This document shows, in pieces, positions 15,995 through 24,456 of a DNA stretch of 64,000 nt. Origin of the DNA: Paenibacillus silvae (GTDB lineage Bacteria > Bacillota > Bacilli > Paenibacillales > Paenibacillaceae). The notes under the pieces were generated by a model. It saw nothing but the letters and a program-made list of their open reading frames with translations. It ran no database searches and was not told the DNA's origin. The DNA is taken from the NCBI RefSeq assembly GCF_014639235.1, contig NZ_BMFU01000009.1, forward strand, positions 62,001 to 126,000, read 5' to 3'. Position 1 is the stretch's first letter. Every line of letters starts with the position of its first letter. A program made the translations under genes and the position numbers.

Positions 15995-17338
15995 ATGAAA
16001 AGAAAAATGTTAATGATTTCACTTGTAACCGTTTTATTGTTTGTGCTTGCAGCCTGCAACAGCAATTCTACGGATTCGGATGGGAAGGCGTCTACAGATA
16101 ACGGCAAAAAAGTGACGTTAAAGATCATTCACTGGCAGCAAGAAAATATCAACAATTACATCAAGCAGTTCAATGCCAAATTCGAAGAGAAATACCCCGA
16201 TGTGAAGGTGGAGTATACAACTGTTCCGGCGGATGCTACGTATGATCAGCTGATGCAGACGCGGATGAACGCGGGCAGTACGGGTGATGTGGATATTATT
16301 CCGTTGAAGTCCAGCTTTGTGGGTGCTCCGCAAGACTGGTCCAAGGGTGCGGCTGATCCGATGTGGAAGCAGTGGATTGATGCAGGGCTGATTAGTGACT
16401 TGTCAGACCAGACTTTTATTAAAAACTATAACGAGGTCGATGTGCAAAATGCGATGACGTACAACGACAAAGTGTACGGTGTCAACATGGGTAAAGTGGC
16501 ATTTACGGGGCTGTTCTACAATAAAGACCTTTTTGCCAAATACAATCTGCAGGTGCCAACAACGTGGGATGAACTGCAAAACGTGATCAAAGTGTTCAAG
16601 GATAATGGTGTAGAAGCGCTGGGCTTTGCAGGTAAAGATGTTTGGCCGATTGGTCTTGCTGTGCAAGGACTTCAAGCCTCCATACATGACGACCAGCTCA
16701 GCTACATCAAGGGTCTGTGGACGGGCCAAACCAAGCTGACTGATCCGGTACAGATTGAAGTGCTGCAGAAGGCTCAAACGTTGATGAACAGTGCAATGCC
16801 TGGTTTCATGGGGATTGACTATGGTACATTGCCAAGTTTGTTTGCGACAGGCAAGGTGGCGATGATTGCTGATGGTACGTGGGATGCAACGACGATTCAA
16901 GCAGCTAACCCGGAATTGAAGTTTGGTTATTTCCCGATTCCGGGCAGCAACGATGCGGCAAAGAACAAAGACTTGGCTGGTAAATACGATATGACCTGGA
17001 TGGTTGTAGATAAATCACCGAACAAGGATTATGCATTGAAATGGCTGGAAATGTTGTCGGAGAAAGATAATTATACGGACTTTGTCAATGCTGCCGGATT
17101 CCTTCCGACACAGCCTGATGTACAGATTACGAGCGAATTTATTAAAGATATCCAGCCATATCTCGAAAACTTCAAACTTTCATGGGATCAGCTGTTTATT
17201 AACCGACAGAACGTAGGGCAATATATCGCCGAATCCAGTGTGCATGCAGAGATGCTCAAACCAGCTGGCCCAATCGCTACACCAGAGGAACTGGCGAGCA
17301 AATCACAAGCAGATTGGGATGCAGCAGCTCCGAAATAA
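15995..17338 (+). CDS. Extracellular sugar-binding lipoprotein (CUT1 ABC transporter)
   Basis: 447 aa from ATG 15995, preceded by GGGGGAAAG. Type II signal peptide with lipobox LAAC, Cys at residue 21, so it is anchored outside the membrane. The body is a family 1 solute-binding protein (LKIIHWQQENINNYIKQFN; VYGVNMGKVAFTGLFYNKDLF; FATGKVAMIADGTWD). It delivers a sugar or oligosaccharide to the two permeases encoded next. No ATPase is encoded, so a shared MsmX-like ATPase elsewhere is presumed. Ligand unknown. Confidence 0.92.
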   Translation: MKRKMLMISLVTVLLFVLAACNSNSTDSDGKASTDNGKKVTLKIIHWQQENINNYIKQFNAKFEEKYPDVKVEYTTVPADATYDQLMQTRMNAGSTGDVDIIPLKSSFVGAPQDWSKGAADPMWKQWIDAGLISDLSDQTFIKNYNEVDVQNAMTYNDKVYGVNMGKVAFTGLFYNKDLFAKYNLQVPTTWDELQNVIKVFKDNGVEALGFAGKDVWPIGLAVQGLQASIHDDQLSYIKGLWTGQTKLTDPVQIEVLQKAQTLMNSAMPGFMGIDYGTLPSLFATGKVAMIADGTWDATTIQAANPELKFGYFPIPGSNDAAKNKDLAGKYDMTWMVVDKSPNKDYALKWLEMLSEKDNYTDFVNAAGFLPTQPDVQITSEFIKDIQPYLENFKLSWDQLFINRQNVGQYIAESSVHAEMLKPAGPIATPEELASKSQADWDAAAPK

Positions 17339-17472
17339 ATAACAAATCTGTGACCAGCCTTTAAGATTCAGGCGTGCGATCTATCTAGCTGTTCATACAG
17401 CTTACGATGATCAAAAATTCAGTCTTTCTTAAATGACATGAAGTCCTGCTTCTTGATGCAAGCTGTAACATA

Positions 17473-17544
17473 AACCGGAATAGCGCTTGGGGTAAGAGCC
17501 TTCAGGCCAGCCTCGATCAAGCAAAGCTGTTGTTCCGGTTTTTT
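17473..17544 (+). terminator. Attenuating terminator between binding-protein and permease genes
   Basis: AACCGGAA (17473-17480) pairs with TTCCGGTT (17533-17540) and runs into TTTTTT. Nested pairing GCTTG/CAAGC closes the long loop. Located inside the operon, it probably lowers permease expression relative to the abundant binding protein. Confidence 0.6.
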
Positions 17545-17573
17545 AGTTTTACCCGATGAAAGGTGTGAGGACG

Positions 17574-18467
17574 ATGTATCCGTTTGGAAAAGGGAAGGCA
17601 CGGCTGATTCCTTATCTGTATTTGAGCATTCCGCTGCTGCTTTATGTCGTATTCGGCTTTGGCCCGTCTCTCGTAACCGTGCTTTTTTCGTTTACGGATG
17701 CGACAGGTGTGAGGGGTCAGGCATGGAGCTTTGTTGGCTTGGAAAATTATAAAACCTTCTTCGGCGCCTCTAATGCAGGAGATCGTCTGGATGCCATCGG
17801 GCGATCCTTGTATTTTGCGTTTGCAGTAGTCATCATCCAGAACGCAGTAGGTCTGTTTATGGCGATCCTGATTAACAAAAAGCTAAGAGGCGACAAGCTG
17901 TATCGTGCAGTATTCTTTTTGCCTGTCGTGCTGGGAGTAACGGTGTCCGGACTGATCTGGCAGCTCGTAGCGAATCCGCTCGGCGGGCCGGCGCAGTCGA
18001 TTCTGAATTTTTTTGGCACCAGCTCCAACTTTTTCGGAGATTACAGCATTGCCTTTGAGCTGATTATTTTCGTACAAATCTGGATGTACATGGGCTATTC
18101 CATGACGATCTTTCTTGCAGGTCTGCAAACGATCCCGAGTGATCTGTACGAGGCGGGATATATGGACGGTGCATCGGGATGGAAGGCATTCACCAACATT
18201 ACGTTCCCGATGATAGCTCCTTCTTTTACCGTGAATATGCTGTTGTCTATCATCGGCGCTTTACAAACCTTTGATATTATCTACGTGCTCACTGGCGGTA
18301 AATTTAATACAACGACGCTGGCTTTTGATGTTTATGCAACAGCATTTGGCAGCGGCACAGCCGATTATGGTCTGGCCTCTGCGGTAGCGATGATTCAATT
18401 CCTGTTTGTGTTTACCATCTCTATGGTTGCCTTGTTCTATCTTCGCAGAAGAGAGGTGGAAGTATAA
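17574..18467 (+). CDS. Sugar ABC transporter permease, MalF type
   Basis: 297 aa from ATG 17574 (GTGAGG upstream); an ATG 18 nt earlier is in frame but lacks a ribosome site. Six predicted transmembrane segments. The ATPase-contacting EAA loop reads EAGYMDGASGWKAFTNITFPM-like (EAGYMDGA then FPM). It forms the membrane channel with the next gene, whose start overlaps its stop. Confidence 0.92.
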   Translation: MYPFGKGKARLIPYLYLSIPLLLYVVFGFGPSLVTVLFSFTDATGVRGQAWSFVGLENYKTFFGASNAGDRLDAIGRSLYFAFAVVIIQNAVGLFMAILINKKLRGDKLYRAVFFLPVVLGVTVSGLIWQLVANPLGGPAQSILNFFGTSSNFFGDYSIAFELIIFVQIWMYMGYSMTIFLAGLQTIPSDLYEAGYMDGASGWKAFTNITFPMIAPSFTVNMLLSIIGALQTFDIIYVLTGGKFNTTTLAFDVYATAFGSGTADYGLASAVAMIQFLFVFTISMVALFYLRRREVEV

Positions 18468-19285
18468 TGAAGCAGAGCAGAACGTCGAGAACAATCAGCT
18501 ATATCATCGTGCTGTTGGTGCTTGCGTTATACGTCTTCCCTCTGTTCTATCTGTTTAATGTGTCGATGAAAACACAGACAGAGTATTTGCTGAATCCCGT
18601 AGCGCTTACGGAAGGCATTCGGCTGGAGAACTTTGCTGAAGCGTGGACGAAGGGCAGCTTCTCGCAGTATATGTGGAACAGTGTGCTCTATACAGGCATG
18701 TCTACACTGTTGACGTTGATTTTATCCGTATTTGCAGCATTTCCGCTTGCGCGCAGATATGTGAAGTTCAGTACACTGATCTATATTTTCTTTCTGATCT
18801 CAATGTATTTGCCGAATCCGCTGATTCCGCAGTTCTCATTGATCAATCAACTGGGTCTGTATAATACCCAAACGGGATATATATTGCTGAAAACGACGGG
18901 CACGGGCATTGCGTTTCTGATGTTTGTCGGTTATATCAAATCGGTATCACGCGAGCTGGATGAGGCAGCTGCCATGGACGGATGCGGGTACACAAGGTAT
19001 TTGTTCACGATCCTCGTTCCATTAATGAAGCCGATTCTGGCTACGGGAATTATTTTGACAGCGATCGGGGTATGGAATGATATTATCGGACCGACCATTT
19101 ATTTGTCTGATCCGAACTACCAGCCAGTAACGAAAGGGCTGTTCACATTCTATGGGCAGTACATGAATAACTGGCCGCTGTTGGCGTGTGGTATCCTCAT
19201 TGTTACGCTGCCGCTGGTGGTGCTGTACGTTGCATTGCAGCGCTTCATCGTTGGCGGGGCAATGGCTGGAGCAGTGAAATCATAA
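18467..19285 (+). CDS. Sugar ABC transporter permease, MalG type
   Basis: 272 aa. The start overlaps the preceding stop as TAATG. Six transmembrane segments; EAA loop ELDEAAAMDGCGYTRYLF followed by ILVPLMKP. It ends with the MalG-like FIVGGAMAGAVKS. Last gene of the operon, followed by a strong terminator. Confidence 0.93.
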   Translation: MKQSRTSRTISYIIVLLVLALYVFPLFYLFNVSMKTQTEYLLNPVALTEGIRLENFAEAWTKGSFSQYMWNSVLYTGMSTLLTLILSVFAAFPLARRYVKFSTLIYIFFLISMYLPNPLIPQFSLINQLGLYNTQTGYILLKTTGTGIAFLMFVGYIKSVSRELDEAAAMDGCGYTRYLFTILVPLMKPILATGIILTAIGVWNDIIGPTIYLSDPNYQPVTKGLFTFYGQYMNNWPLLACGILIVTLPLVVLYVALQRFIVGGAMAGAVKS

Positions 19286-19301
19286 GGAACAAGAAAGCAA
19301 G

Positions 19302-19336
19302 AAAGCCACCCTCATTGAACATGAAGGTGGCTTTTG
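19302..19336. terminator. Bidirectional terminator between the sugar operon and tagO
   Basis: AAAGCCACC(C)TCAT / ATGA(A)GGTGGCTTT around TGAAC; T-rich on the plus strand, and the matching A-run on the left makes it usable from the opposite side. Confidence 0.8.
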
Positions 19337-19393
19337 GTATTTCTATTGTTTCATACGAGCAAGTATTTACCGCTTGGTGGAACAAGCTTTTTT

Positions 19394-20353
19394 TTACATA
19401 TCCACTAACAACAAAATAATAGAGGACAGGCACAGACAGGTGCTGACCAGATAAAGCACGGCTACGACCTGTTTGTGGTTCAGACCGGCACGCAGCAGGC
19501 GATAATGAGCCTGACTTGCATCGGCCTGGTAGATCGCTTTGCCTTGAAGGAAACGTTTGATCACAACGAAAATATTATCGAAGATCGGTACGCCGAGCGC
19601 CAGAATCGGAATGAAAATGGACAGCATCGTGGCTTGTTTGAATGCACCGTCAAGTGCGATCACCGCCAGAATAAAGCCAAGGAATGTAGCACCTGCGTCG
19701 CCCATAAATACTTTGGCAGGAGCCTTGTTGTATTTTAGATAACCCAGTGTTACCCCGACCAGTGTGATGGACATGAGTGCAGAATCGGTCTGTCCCTTCG
19801 TTATGGCTACAATAAACAGTGTAATTGCCGAGATTGCAGACAAGCCACCAGCCAGTCCATCCATGCCGTCCGAGAAGTTAATTACGGTCGTTACACCGAA
19901 TATCCACAGGATCGTCAGAATGAATTGCAGCCAGATCGGCAGCAGTACATATTCCGCATTGAACGGATTCACGAAGCCGGTAAACGCAATGCCAGAAGCG
20001 AAAACGAGCACTGCAGCAGAGACCTGAATAATCATTTTAGGAAGAGCGGGAAAGTCTTTCCCTTTGGTTTTGTACCAGTCATCAATCGTACCGATTGTCA
20101 GAAGAAGCATGCCGCCTGCGACCAGTGCAGCCGTTTCCCAAGTCAGTTCTTTTGTCAGAGCAATGTATGTCAGGAAAAATCCAGTAAATATCGCGTAGCT
20201 CGCCGTCAATGGTATCGGTTGCCTGTGCAGCTTGCGCTCCACGTCTTCCCGGGGCTTGTCCACAAAATCCAACCTGTGCGCCAGCCGGCCCAGCGGCGGA
20301 ATCAGCAGAACCACGACAGCAAAAGACAATATGAAAGCCAGTATGTATATCAT
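19394..20353 (-). CDS. tagO: Undecaprenyl-phosphate GlcNAc-1-phosphate transferase (TagO/WecA/MraY family)
   Basis: 319 aa from ATG 20353. Multispan membrane enzyme that moves GlcNAc-1-P from UDP-GlcNAc onto undecaprenyl phosphate, the first step of wall teichoic acid or other secondary polymer synthesis. Hallmarks: GTIDDWYKTKGKDFPALPK (Asp pair), VINFSDGMDGLAGG and MGDAGATFLGF, all catalytic loops of the family. The start codon is overlapped by the stop of a nine-residue leader ORF that has the good ribosome site, suggesting translational coupling. MraY itself would lie in a cell-division cluster, so TagO is the better name. Confidence 0.9.
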   Translation of the reverse strand: MIYILAFILSFAVVVLLIPPLGRLAHRLDFVDKPREDVERKLHRQPIPLTASYAIFTGFFLTYIALTKELTWETAALVAGGMLLLTIGTIDDWYKTKGKDFPALPKMIIQVSAAVLVFASGIAFTGFVNPFNAEYVLLPIWLQFILTILWIFGVTTVINFSDGMDGLAGGLSAISAITLFIVAITKGQTDSALMSITLVGVTLGYLKYNKAPAKVFMGDAGATFLGFILAVIALDGAFKQATMLSIFIPILALGVPIFDNIFVVIKRFLQGKAIYQADASQAHYRLLRAGLNHKQVVAVLYLVSTCLCLSSIILLLVDM

Positions 20354-20379
20354 AAACTCGCTTGGTTCACTCCCATCAT
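20350..20379 (-). CDS. Nine-residue leader peptide overlapping the tagO start
   Basis: Read on the minus strand: AGGAGG, seven bases, then ATGATG opening MMGVNQASL and TGA. The TGA shares bases with the tagO ATG (TTATGATA). The tagO ATG has no strong site of its own, so tagO translation probably depends on ribosomes finishing this ORF. Coding potential is inferred only from the ribosome site and overlap. Confidence 0.45.
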   Translation of the reverse strand: MMGVNQASL

Positions 20380-20469
20380 CCCATTTCCTCCTATTATACG
20401 AGTTTACCTCGAAATCTGTCGATGTCAGTATTGTAACCAAACTGCTGAGGAGCAGGCTTCAGTCGGTGT

Positions 20470-21306
20470 TTAGTCACTCGTTTGAGGCAGATAGGGACCA
20501 AAATATTCAAGCACGTTTCTGGCATGGTAACCGTCATCCCCTTGCCAGGTTGCCGCGAAAACAAAGTCATGCGAACCACCTTTGCGATTCCTTGGTTTAT
20601 CTCCAGGAACCAGAATGCCGGCGGCAGCCCAGATTTCCAGCAGAGCATCGCGCTCCTGTTTACTGGAGGGTAGACAAGCCTTCCACTTTTTCTCCAGAGA
20701 GCGGGCGCTGTCTTTCGGATCTCCCGTCTGTGCAGCCTCCAGCAGCTGTGCAAGTATCGCTTGGTCTTCCGCAGTCACTTCGAATGGGGAAACGTTGTTA
20801 CTATTGCTGTCGCTGTGCTCCCGAAGCAGCAGTTCGAGATCCATCAGGCAGTAAAGCAGCCAGCCGTGACGCACACCGCCCCATTTGAAGCGTTCAAAAT
20901 TCAGCACATTCAGGTCGGCATCAACGTAATTTTCATCTGATTGGATACGGAGAAAGTTGCAGTCTCCGCAGGCGCTTGTGTTGGCATGTAGAGCCGGGCG
21001 TTCGCTGAAGGTATGTAATGGCATATTTCTGGTCAAAGCCCAGCTGCTTAATGCGCTGCGCAAGTGTACTTTTTTGGTGGACAGACTATGGAGAAACGCA
21101 GTGATCACTTGTTCCTTGAGTGCAGGTTCCTGATGCATGCTGTGAAGGCGCTGTACAATCTCGTCATGAGTGATGGTAATCGGATCGAACATAATACCTT
21201 TGCTTTTGGCATATTCAAATTCCTCGCCAGAGAAAGGGCCGCAGGGCGACTTCCAGCCGCTTTTCCAGAAGGTGTTCATTAGAATTTTGACTGCTTTCTT
21301 GTCCAT
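20470..21306 (-). CDS. Conserved-looking hypothetical protein in an ArsR-type operon
   Basis: 278 aa. The start ATG overlaps the stop of the ArsR-type gene (TAATG) with GGAGG nearby, so the two are co-translated. No signal peptide or membrane segment. It contains an isolated CxxC (SACGDCNFLRIQ) and a central FKWGGVRHGWLLYCLMDLELLL stretch; the C-terminus is rich in aromatic residues (NVLEYFGPYLPQ). I do not recognise the family. As the only partner of the repressor it is the likely regulated output. Confidence 0.75.
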   Translation of the reverse strand: MDKKAVKILMNTFWKSGWKSPCGPFSGEEFEYAKSKGIMFDPITITHDEIVQRLHSMHQEPALKEQVITAFLHSLSTKKVHLRSALSSWALTRNMPLHTFSERPALHANTSACGDCNFLRIQSDENYVDADLNVLNFERFKWGGVRHGWLLYCLMDLELLLREHSDSNSNNVSPFEVTAEDQAILAQLLEAAQTGDPKDSARSLEKKWKACLPSSKQERDALLEIWAAAGILVPGDKPRNRKGGSHDFVFAATWQGDDGYHARNVLEYFGPYLPQTSD

Positions 21307-21617
21307 TAGTCCAAACCTCCTGTTTGCAGAATCATATCGACCAGACCTGGGAAACGTGTGTTGAGTTCATCCTTTCTGAGTGAATAGAAATGGTGTTTAC
21401 CTTCAATTCGCGGCTGGATAATACCAGCTTCACGCAGCAGTTTGATGTGATGGGACAACGTTGATTTGGAGATATGATCGACTTCAAAAGCCGAGCAGTT
21501 TTTCTCGCCCGAGCTCGCCAGACAGTGTGCAATCTTCATACGTACCGGGTCACCCAGTGCATTGCAGACCTTGGTCAGACTCATCTCCGAAGCAGTAGGT
21601 ATTTTTAAAGTTCTCAT
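21306..21617 (-). CDS. ArsR-family winged-helix regulator
   Basis: 103 aa from ATG 21617; an in-frame TTG at 21653 would give 115 aa, and neither has a clear ribosome site. ArsR fold: LTKVCNALGDPVRMKIAHCLA, recognition helix HISKSTLSHHIKLLREAGII, wing PRIEGKHHFYSLR. No obvious paired metal-binding cysteines (only CLASSGEKNCSAF), so an organic-signal or redox sensor is possible. Two TTCGAA palindromes lie in the divergent promoter region. Confidence 0.85.
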   Translation of the reverse strand: MRTLKIPTASEMSLTKVCNALGDPVRMKIAHCLASSGEKNCSAFEVDHISKSTLSHHIKLLREAGIIQPRIEGKHHFYSLRKDELNTRFPGLVDMILQTGGLD

Positions 21618-21655
21618 ATTATAGACGGTAGCACATTCGGCATCGTCTTTCAATG

Positions 21656-21671
21656 TTCGAAAAATTTCGAA
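21656..21671. promoter_or_regulatory. Operator palindrome 1 for the ArsR-type regulator
   Basis: TTCGAAAAATTTCGAA, seven-base arms around AA, immediately upstream of the regulator gene. Confidence 0.6.
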
Positions 21672-21726
21672 TTGTATATTGCGATTCGGTGTAAAGGTGT
21701 GATACAGTTCTTCTCGTGATATTTAG

Positions 21727-21742
21727 TTCGAAATTATTCGAA
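21727..21742. promoter_or_regulatory. Operator palindrome 2 for the ArsR-type regulator
   Basis: TTCGAAATTATTCGAA, six-base arms around ATTA, 71 bp from operator 1 and 80 bp before the divergent NTF2-like gene. Repression of both directions is plausible. Confidence 0.6.
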
Positions 21743-21821
21743 ATGAAGCGCGGTATGTTTTTTACACGATGAGATGTGCCGTTTAAGACAGACAGCATGA
21801 AATTAACAGGAGGCAATAGCA

Positions 21822-22367
21822 ATGACAAATTCAGCAACAGCAACAACTGGAAAGCACAATCATACCAATGTTCCGAGCACCACCAATACTACGAGTACTA
21901 CGAACACTTCAAACGCTGAAAGCGTGGAAGCGAACATCACAGGTCGTGCTGCGAACGCTGCCACCGACACACTCTTAGAAACAGCAGCAATTACGATGTT
22001 AAATAACTATTTCCGTTTATTTGATGCTTCCCGCACAGACGAACGGGCGATGCAGGACCTGCTTTCCCTGTTTACGCCGGATGCCGAGATTGTACTGAAT
22101 GGCAGCAGCCGCAATGGATTCGAGGGATTTATGAAGGCTTTCTATGAGTACAACCAGGATATCAAACATTTGTGGGATGCGTGGGTGCTTCAGCCGGATG
22201 GCAGCTATCAGACCAACTGGGCAGTATGCGGCCAAGCGGCAGATGGCACAGTTTATGCGAAGGCAGGCATCGACATTGCACGTGTGAACGAGGCGGGGCA
22301 GATCGTGTATCTGGAGAACGTACAGGCAGACGAGAACGCATTCAGCAAATATAAGAACGAGCGCTAA
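21822..22367 (+). CDS. NTF2/SnoaL-like small protein
   Basis: 181 aa, ATG after AGGAGG. Residues 1-50 are a Thr/Asn/Ser-rich tail; the remainder fits the cone-shaped SnoaL fold: NNYFRLFDASRTDERAMQDLLSLFTPDAEIVLNG, then FMKAFYEYNQDIKHLWDAW and ADGTVYAKAGIDIARVNEAG. Such proteins are isomerases, hydratases or binding proteins; no catalytic Asp/His pair can be assigned. It is divergent from the ArsR-type operon and shares its operators, so it probably belongs to the same response. Confidence 0.8.
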   Translation: MTNSATATTGKHNHTNVPSTTNTTSTTNTSNAESVEANITGRAANAATDTLLETAAITMLNNYFRLFDASRTDERAMQDLLSLFTPDAEIVLNGSSRNGFEGFMKAFYEYNQDIKHLWDAWVLQPDGSYQTNWAVCGQAADGTVYAKAGIDIARVNEAGQIVYLENVQADENAFSKYKNER

Positions 22368-22409
22368 AGGAACACTGAATGGGGGTTTGTGAAAAAAGCC
22401 CGAATGAAC

Positions 22410-22446
22410 AGGCCCTTTCCATCTCTGATATGGGAAGGGCCTTCAT
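22410..22446 (+). terminator. Terminator after the NTF2-like gene
   Basis: AGGCCCTTTCCAT / ATGGGAAGGGCCT, 13 pairs with one G-T, about 45 bp past the stop. The T-run is weak (TTCATTATA). Confidence 0.6.
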
Positions 22447-22562
22447 TATAGAGCAAGACTCAGCGCCGTGCCGGACCAAACGGCAGTGCTGTTGGTTGAA
22501 CTTACTGAAGCACTGGGTATAACCAGTGCTGGGTAGTACCACTGTGCGGTGCTAGATGTTCC

Positions 22563-22870
22563 GGCGGTGCTGTAAGTTATTGCCGCGCTGCGCGTTCTCG
22601 CCCTGCTGGAGTTACTCCTACGTTGTGCGTTCGGGTCCTGCTGTTAGTTGCTGCTGCGCTTTGCGTTTGGGCATGCTGCTAGCTGCTGCGGTGCTGTGAG
22701 TTCCGGTTATCTGTGAATTCCCGCATGCTATAGGTGGTTACTATACTACGTTGTGAAATTTGAACCATCTTGGTAGCAACTTCTTCGGTGTGCATTCGGA
22801 CCATGATCTGAACTGCACAGTCCCGCCATACTGGTAGTTGCTACTGCGCTGTGCATTGCCCCTTACGGGA
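22563..22870. repeat. Degenerate 35-36-bp tandem repeats
   Basis: Units of the form CTGCTG-TAGTTGCTGCTGCGC-TGTGCGTTCGGG start near 22568, 22604, 22639 and 22674, with a worn copy near 22830. The surrounding stretch 22447-23051 has the same GCTG-rich character and no credible gene. Confidence 0.55.
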
Positions 22871-23051
22871 CAGTACCGTGCCTCATACCATTGCTGTCGC
22901 TCGCTGCTTCAGTTGCGTTGTTCACCGATGTTCACCTATCTAACTACTTACCTGCCTGCACTGCCTGCTGTGCTGTAACTTCAATGGGGAAAACGGCATG
23001 AGTTGGTCATTTGCGTAGTCCAGGGTGGATGCGGCAGATGATACCCAAACT

Positions 23052-23246
23052 CTAACGATCCCCAGCGACGCTATTTAGCGAAAAAAGCAAGCTTGCAGAT
23101 TCTAACGATCTCAAGAGACACTATTTACCTGAAAATCCCGTTTTTATGCTGCTTTTAGCCTGAAAAGTCACAAATAAGGCTTCTGGTGATCGTTAGATTT
23201 CAGAGTTGTGTTAAAACCCTCAAATAAGGTTTGTGGGAATCGTTAG
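23052..23246. repeat. Palindromic intergenic element, copy 2 (complete)
   Basis: Four boxes: forward at 23052 (CTAACGATCCCCAGCGACGC) and 23102, reversed ending GTTAG at 23196 and 23246. Same-facing boxes are 50 bp apart; total 195 bp. It lies between the convergent NTF2-like gene and the second sugar transporter. Confidence 0.85.
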
Positions 23247-23341
23247 CGTGTCGATAGCATTGATAGAACTGCAGTGCAACATGGTTGCTGGCATTGTGGC
23301 ATGAAACGGATGCTGGCAATAGGGTGATGAGCATCATCAGT

Positions 23342-23450
23342 AGGCTGATCGCCCGTGCCCGCGTATTGCGCATTCCCAGGCTGATTGTCCGTATCTTCGC
23401 ATTGCCCGGGCACAGGCTGAGCGCTCATGCCCGGGCAATACACATCAACT
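23342..23450. repeat. Three 36-bp degenerate direct repeats
   Basis: AGGCTGA-type starts at 23342, 23378 and 23414, exactly 36 bp apart, each followed by GCCCGTG/GTCCGT-like and GCATTGCC-like blocks. No coding signal. Confidence 0.55.
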
Positions 23451-23607
23451 GTTAAGCGTAGCCCTCTTCCTGCTGTACCCCGCAAGCACGGTCAAGGCCG
23501 CACGCGCGCGCGCCTCTGCACTTCAGGTATCACCAAGCCGATTATCCCATCCCCACACACCTGTACTCAGTCTCGTCGTGTTGGCACAAACTTCTTCTTT
23601 ACCAGAC

Positions 23608-24435
23608 TTAATCCTTCACCGCGCCAGCAGCAATATCCGAGATGAACTGGCGGCTGATGAACAGGAACATAATGATGAGCGGAATGACAGCAAGCAGTGT
23701 GCCTGCAATAACCATGGCATAGTCTGTGTTATAGAGTCCGTTTAATTGAGACAACGCGATCTGGAGCGTATACTTGCGTGCATCCGTCAGTACGATCAGC
23801 GGCCACAGGTAGTCATTCCATACTCCGATGAAGGTGAATGCGCCGAGAAAAGCAAACGCAGGCCGCAGAATCGGCAAGGCTACATTCCAATACAGGCGAA
23901 AGAAATTACATCCGTCGATTCGCCCGGCATCCAGCAGGTCGCTCGGAATGGATTCCGTCGCATACTGGCGAATCCAGAAGATGCCGAAGGCGTTGACCAT
24001 GCCCGGGATAATAAGGGCTTTGAAGGAACCCACCCACCCGAACGTGGCCATCAGCACGAAGGAAGGCACCAGCGACAGCTGGGAAGGCACCATCATGGTG
24101 GCGAGCAGCAGGACGAAGAGCCATTTTTTGCCCGGAAACTCGAACTTCGCAAATGCAAACCCCGCCAGTGAATCAAAAAATAACACCAGAAGGGTCACGA
24201 CACCTGATACAAACAACGTATTCAGAAAGGCTCCCCAGAAATCAATCTGCTGCAGCACCCGTGTAATATTGTTCCACAGTTCACCGCCGAACCAGAGCTG
24301 GGGCGGAAACTTGTAGATGTCAGACGTTGTTCGGGTGGACATAACAATGAGCCAATAGAACGGGAACATGGATATGAGCATGCCACCGATCAGGCCGGTA
24401 TACAGCACCAGCGACTTGAGATGTTTGGACGCCAT
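23608..24435 (-). CDS. Sugar ABC transporter permease, MalG type (second system)
   Basis: 275 aa, ATG with GGGGGGAGCG upstream. Six transmembrane segments. The EAA-type loop reads LLDAGRIDGCNFFRLYWNVALPI; the end is SRQFISDIAAGAVKD. Third gene of a minus-strand operon following the MalF-type permease by 21 bp. Confidence 0.92.
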   Translation of the reverse strand: MASKHLKSLVLYTGLIGGMLISMFPFYWLIVMSTRTTSDIYKFPPQLWFGGELWNNITRVLQQIDFWGAFLNTLFVSGVVTLLVLFFDSLAGFAFAKFEFPGKKWLFVLLLATMMVPSQLSLVPSFVLMATFGWVGSFKALIIPGMVNAFGIFWIRQYATESIPSDLLDAGRIDGCNFFRLYWNVALPILRPAFAFLGAFTFIGVWNDYLWPLIVLTDARKYTLQIALSQLNGLYNTDYAMVIAGTLLAVIPLIIMFLFISRQFISDIAAGAVKD

Positions 24436-24456
24436 GAGCGCTCCCCCCTTGTCACA

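Noticed and set aside
23052..23246. CRISPR-like array (about 25-nt repeat, 25-nt spacer)
   Set aside because: Only four boxes, half of them inverted, no cas genes, and the same design recurs at other loci; it is a palindromic element.
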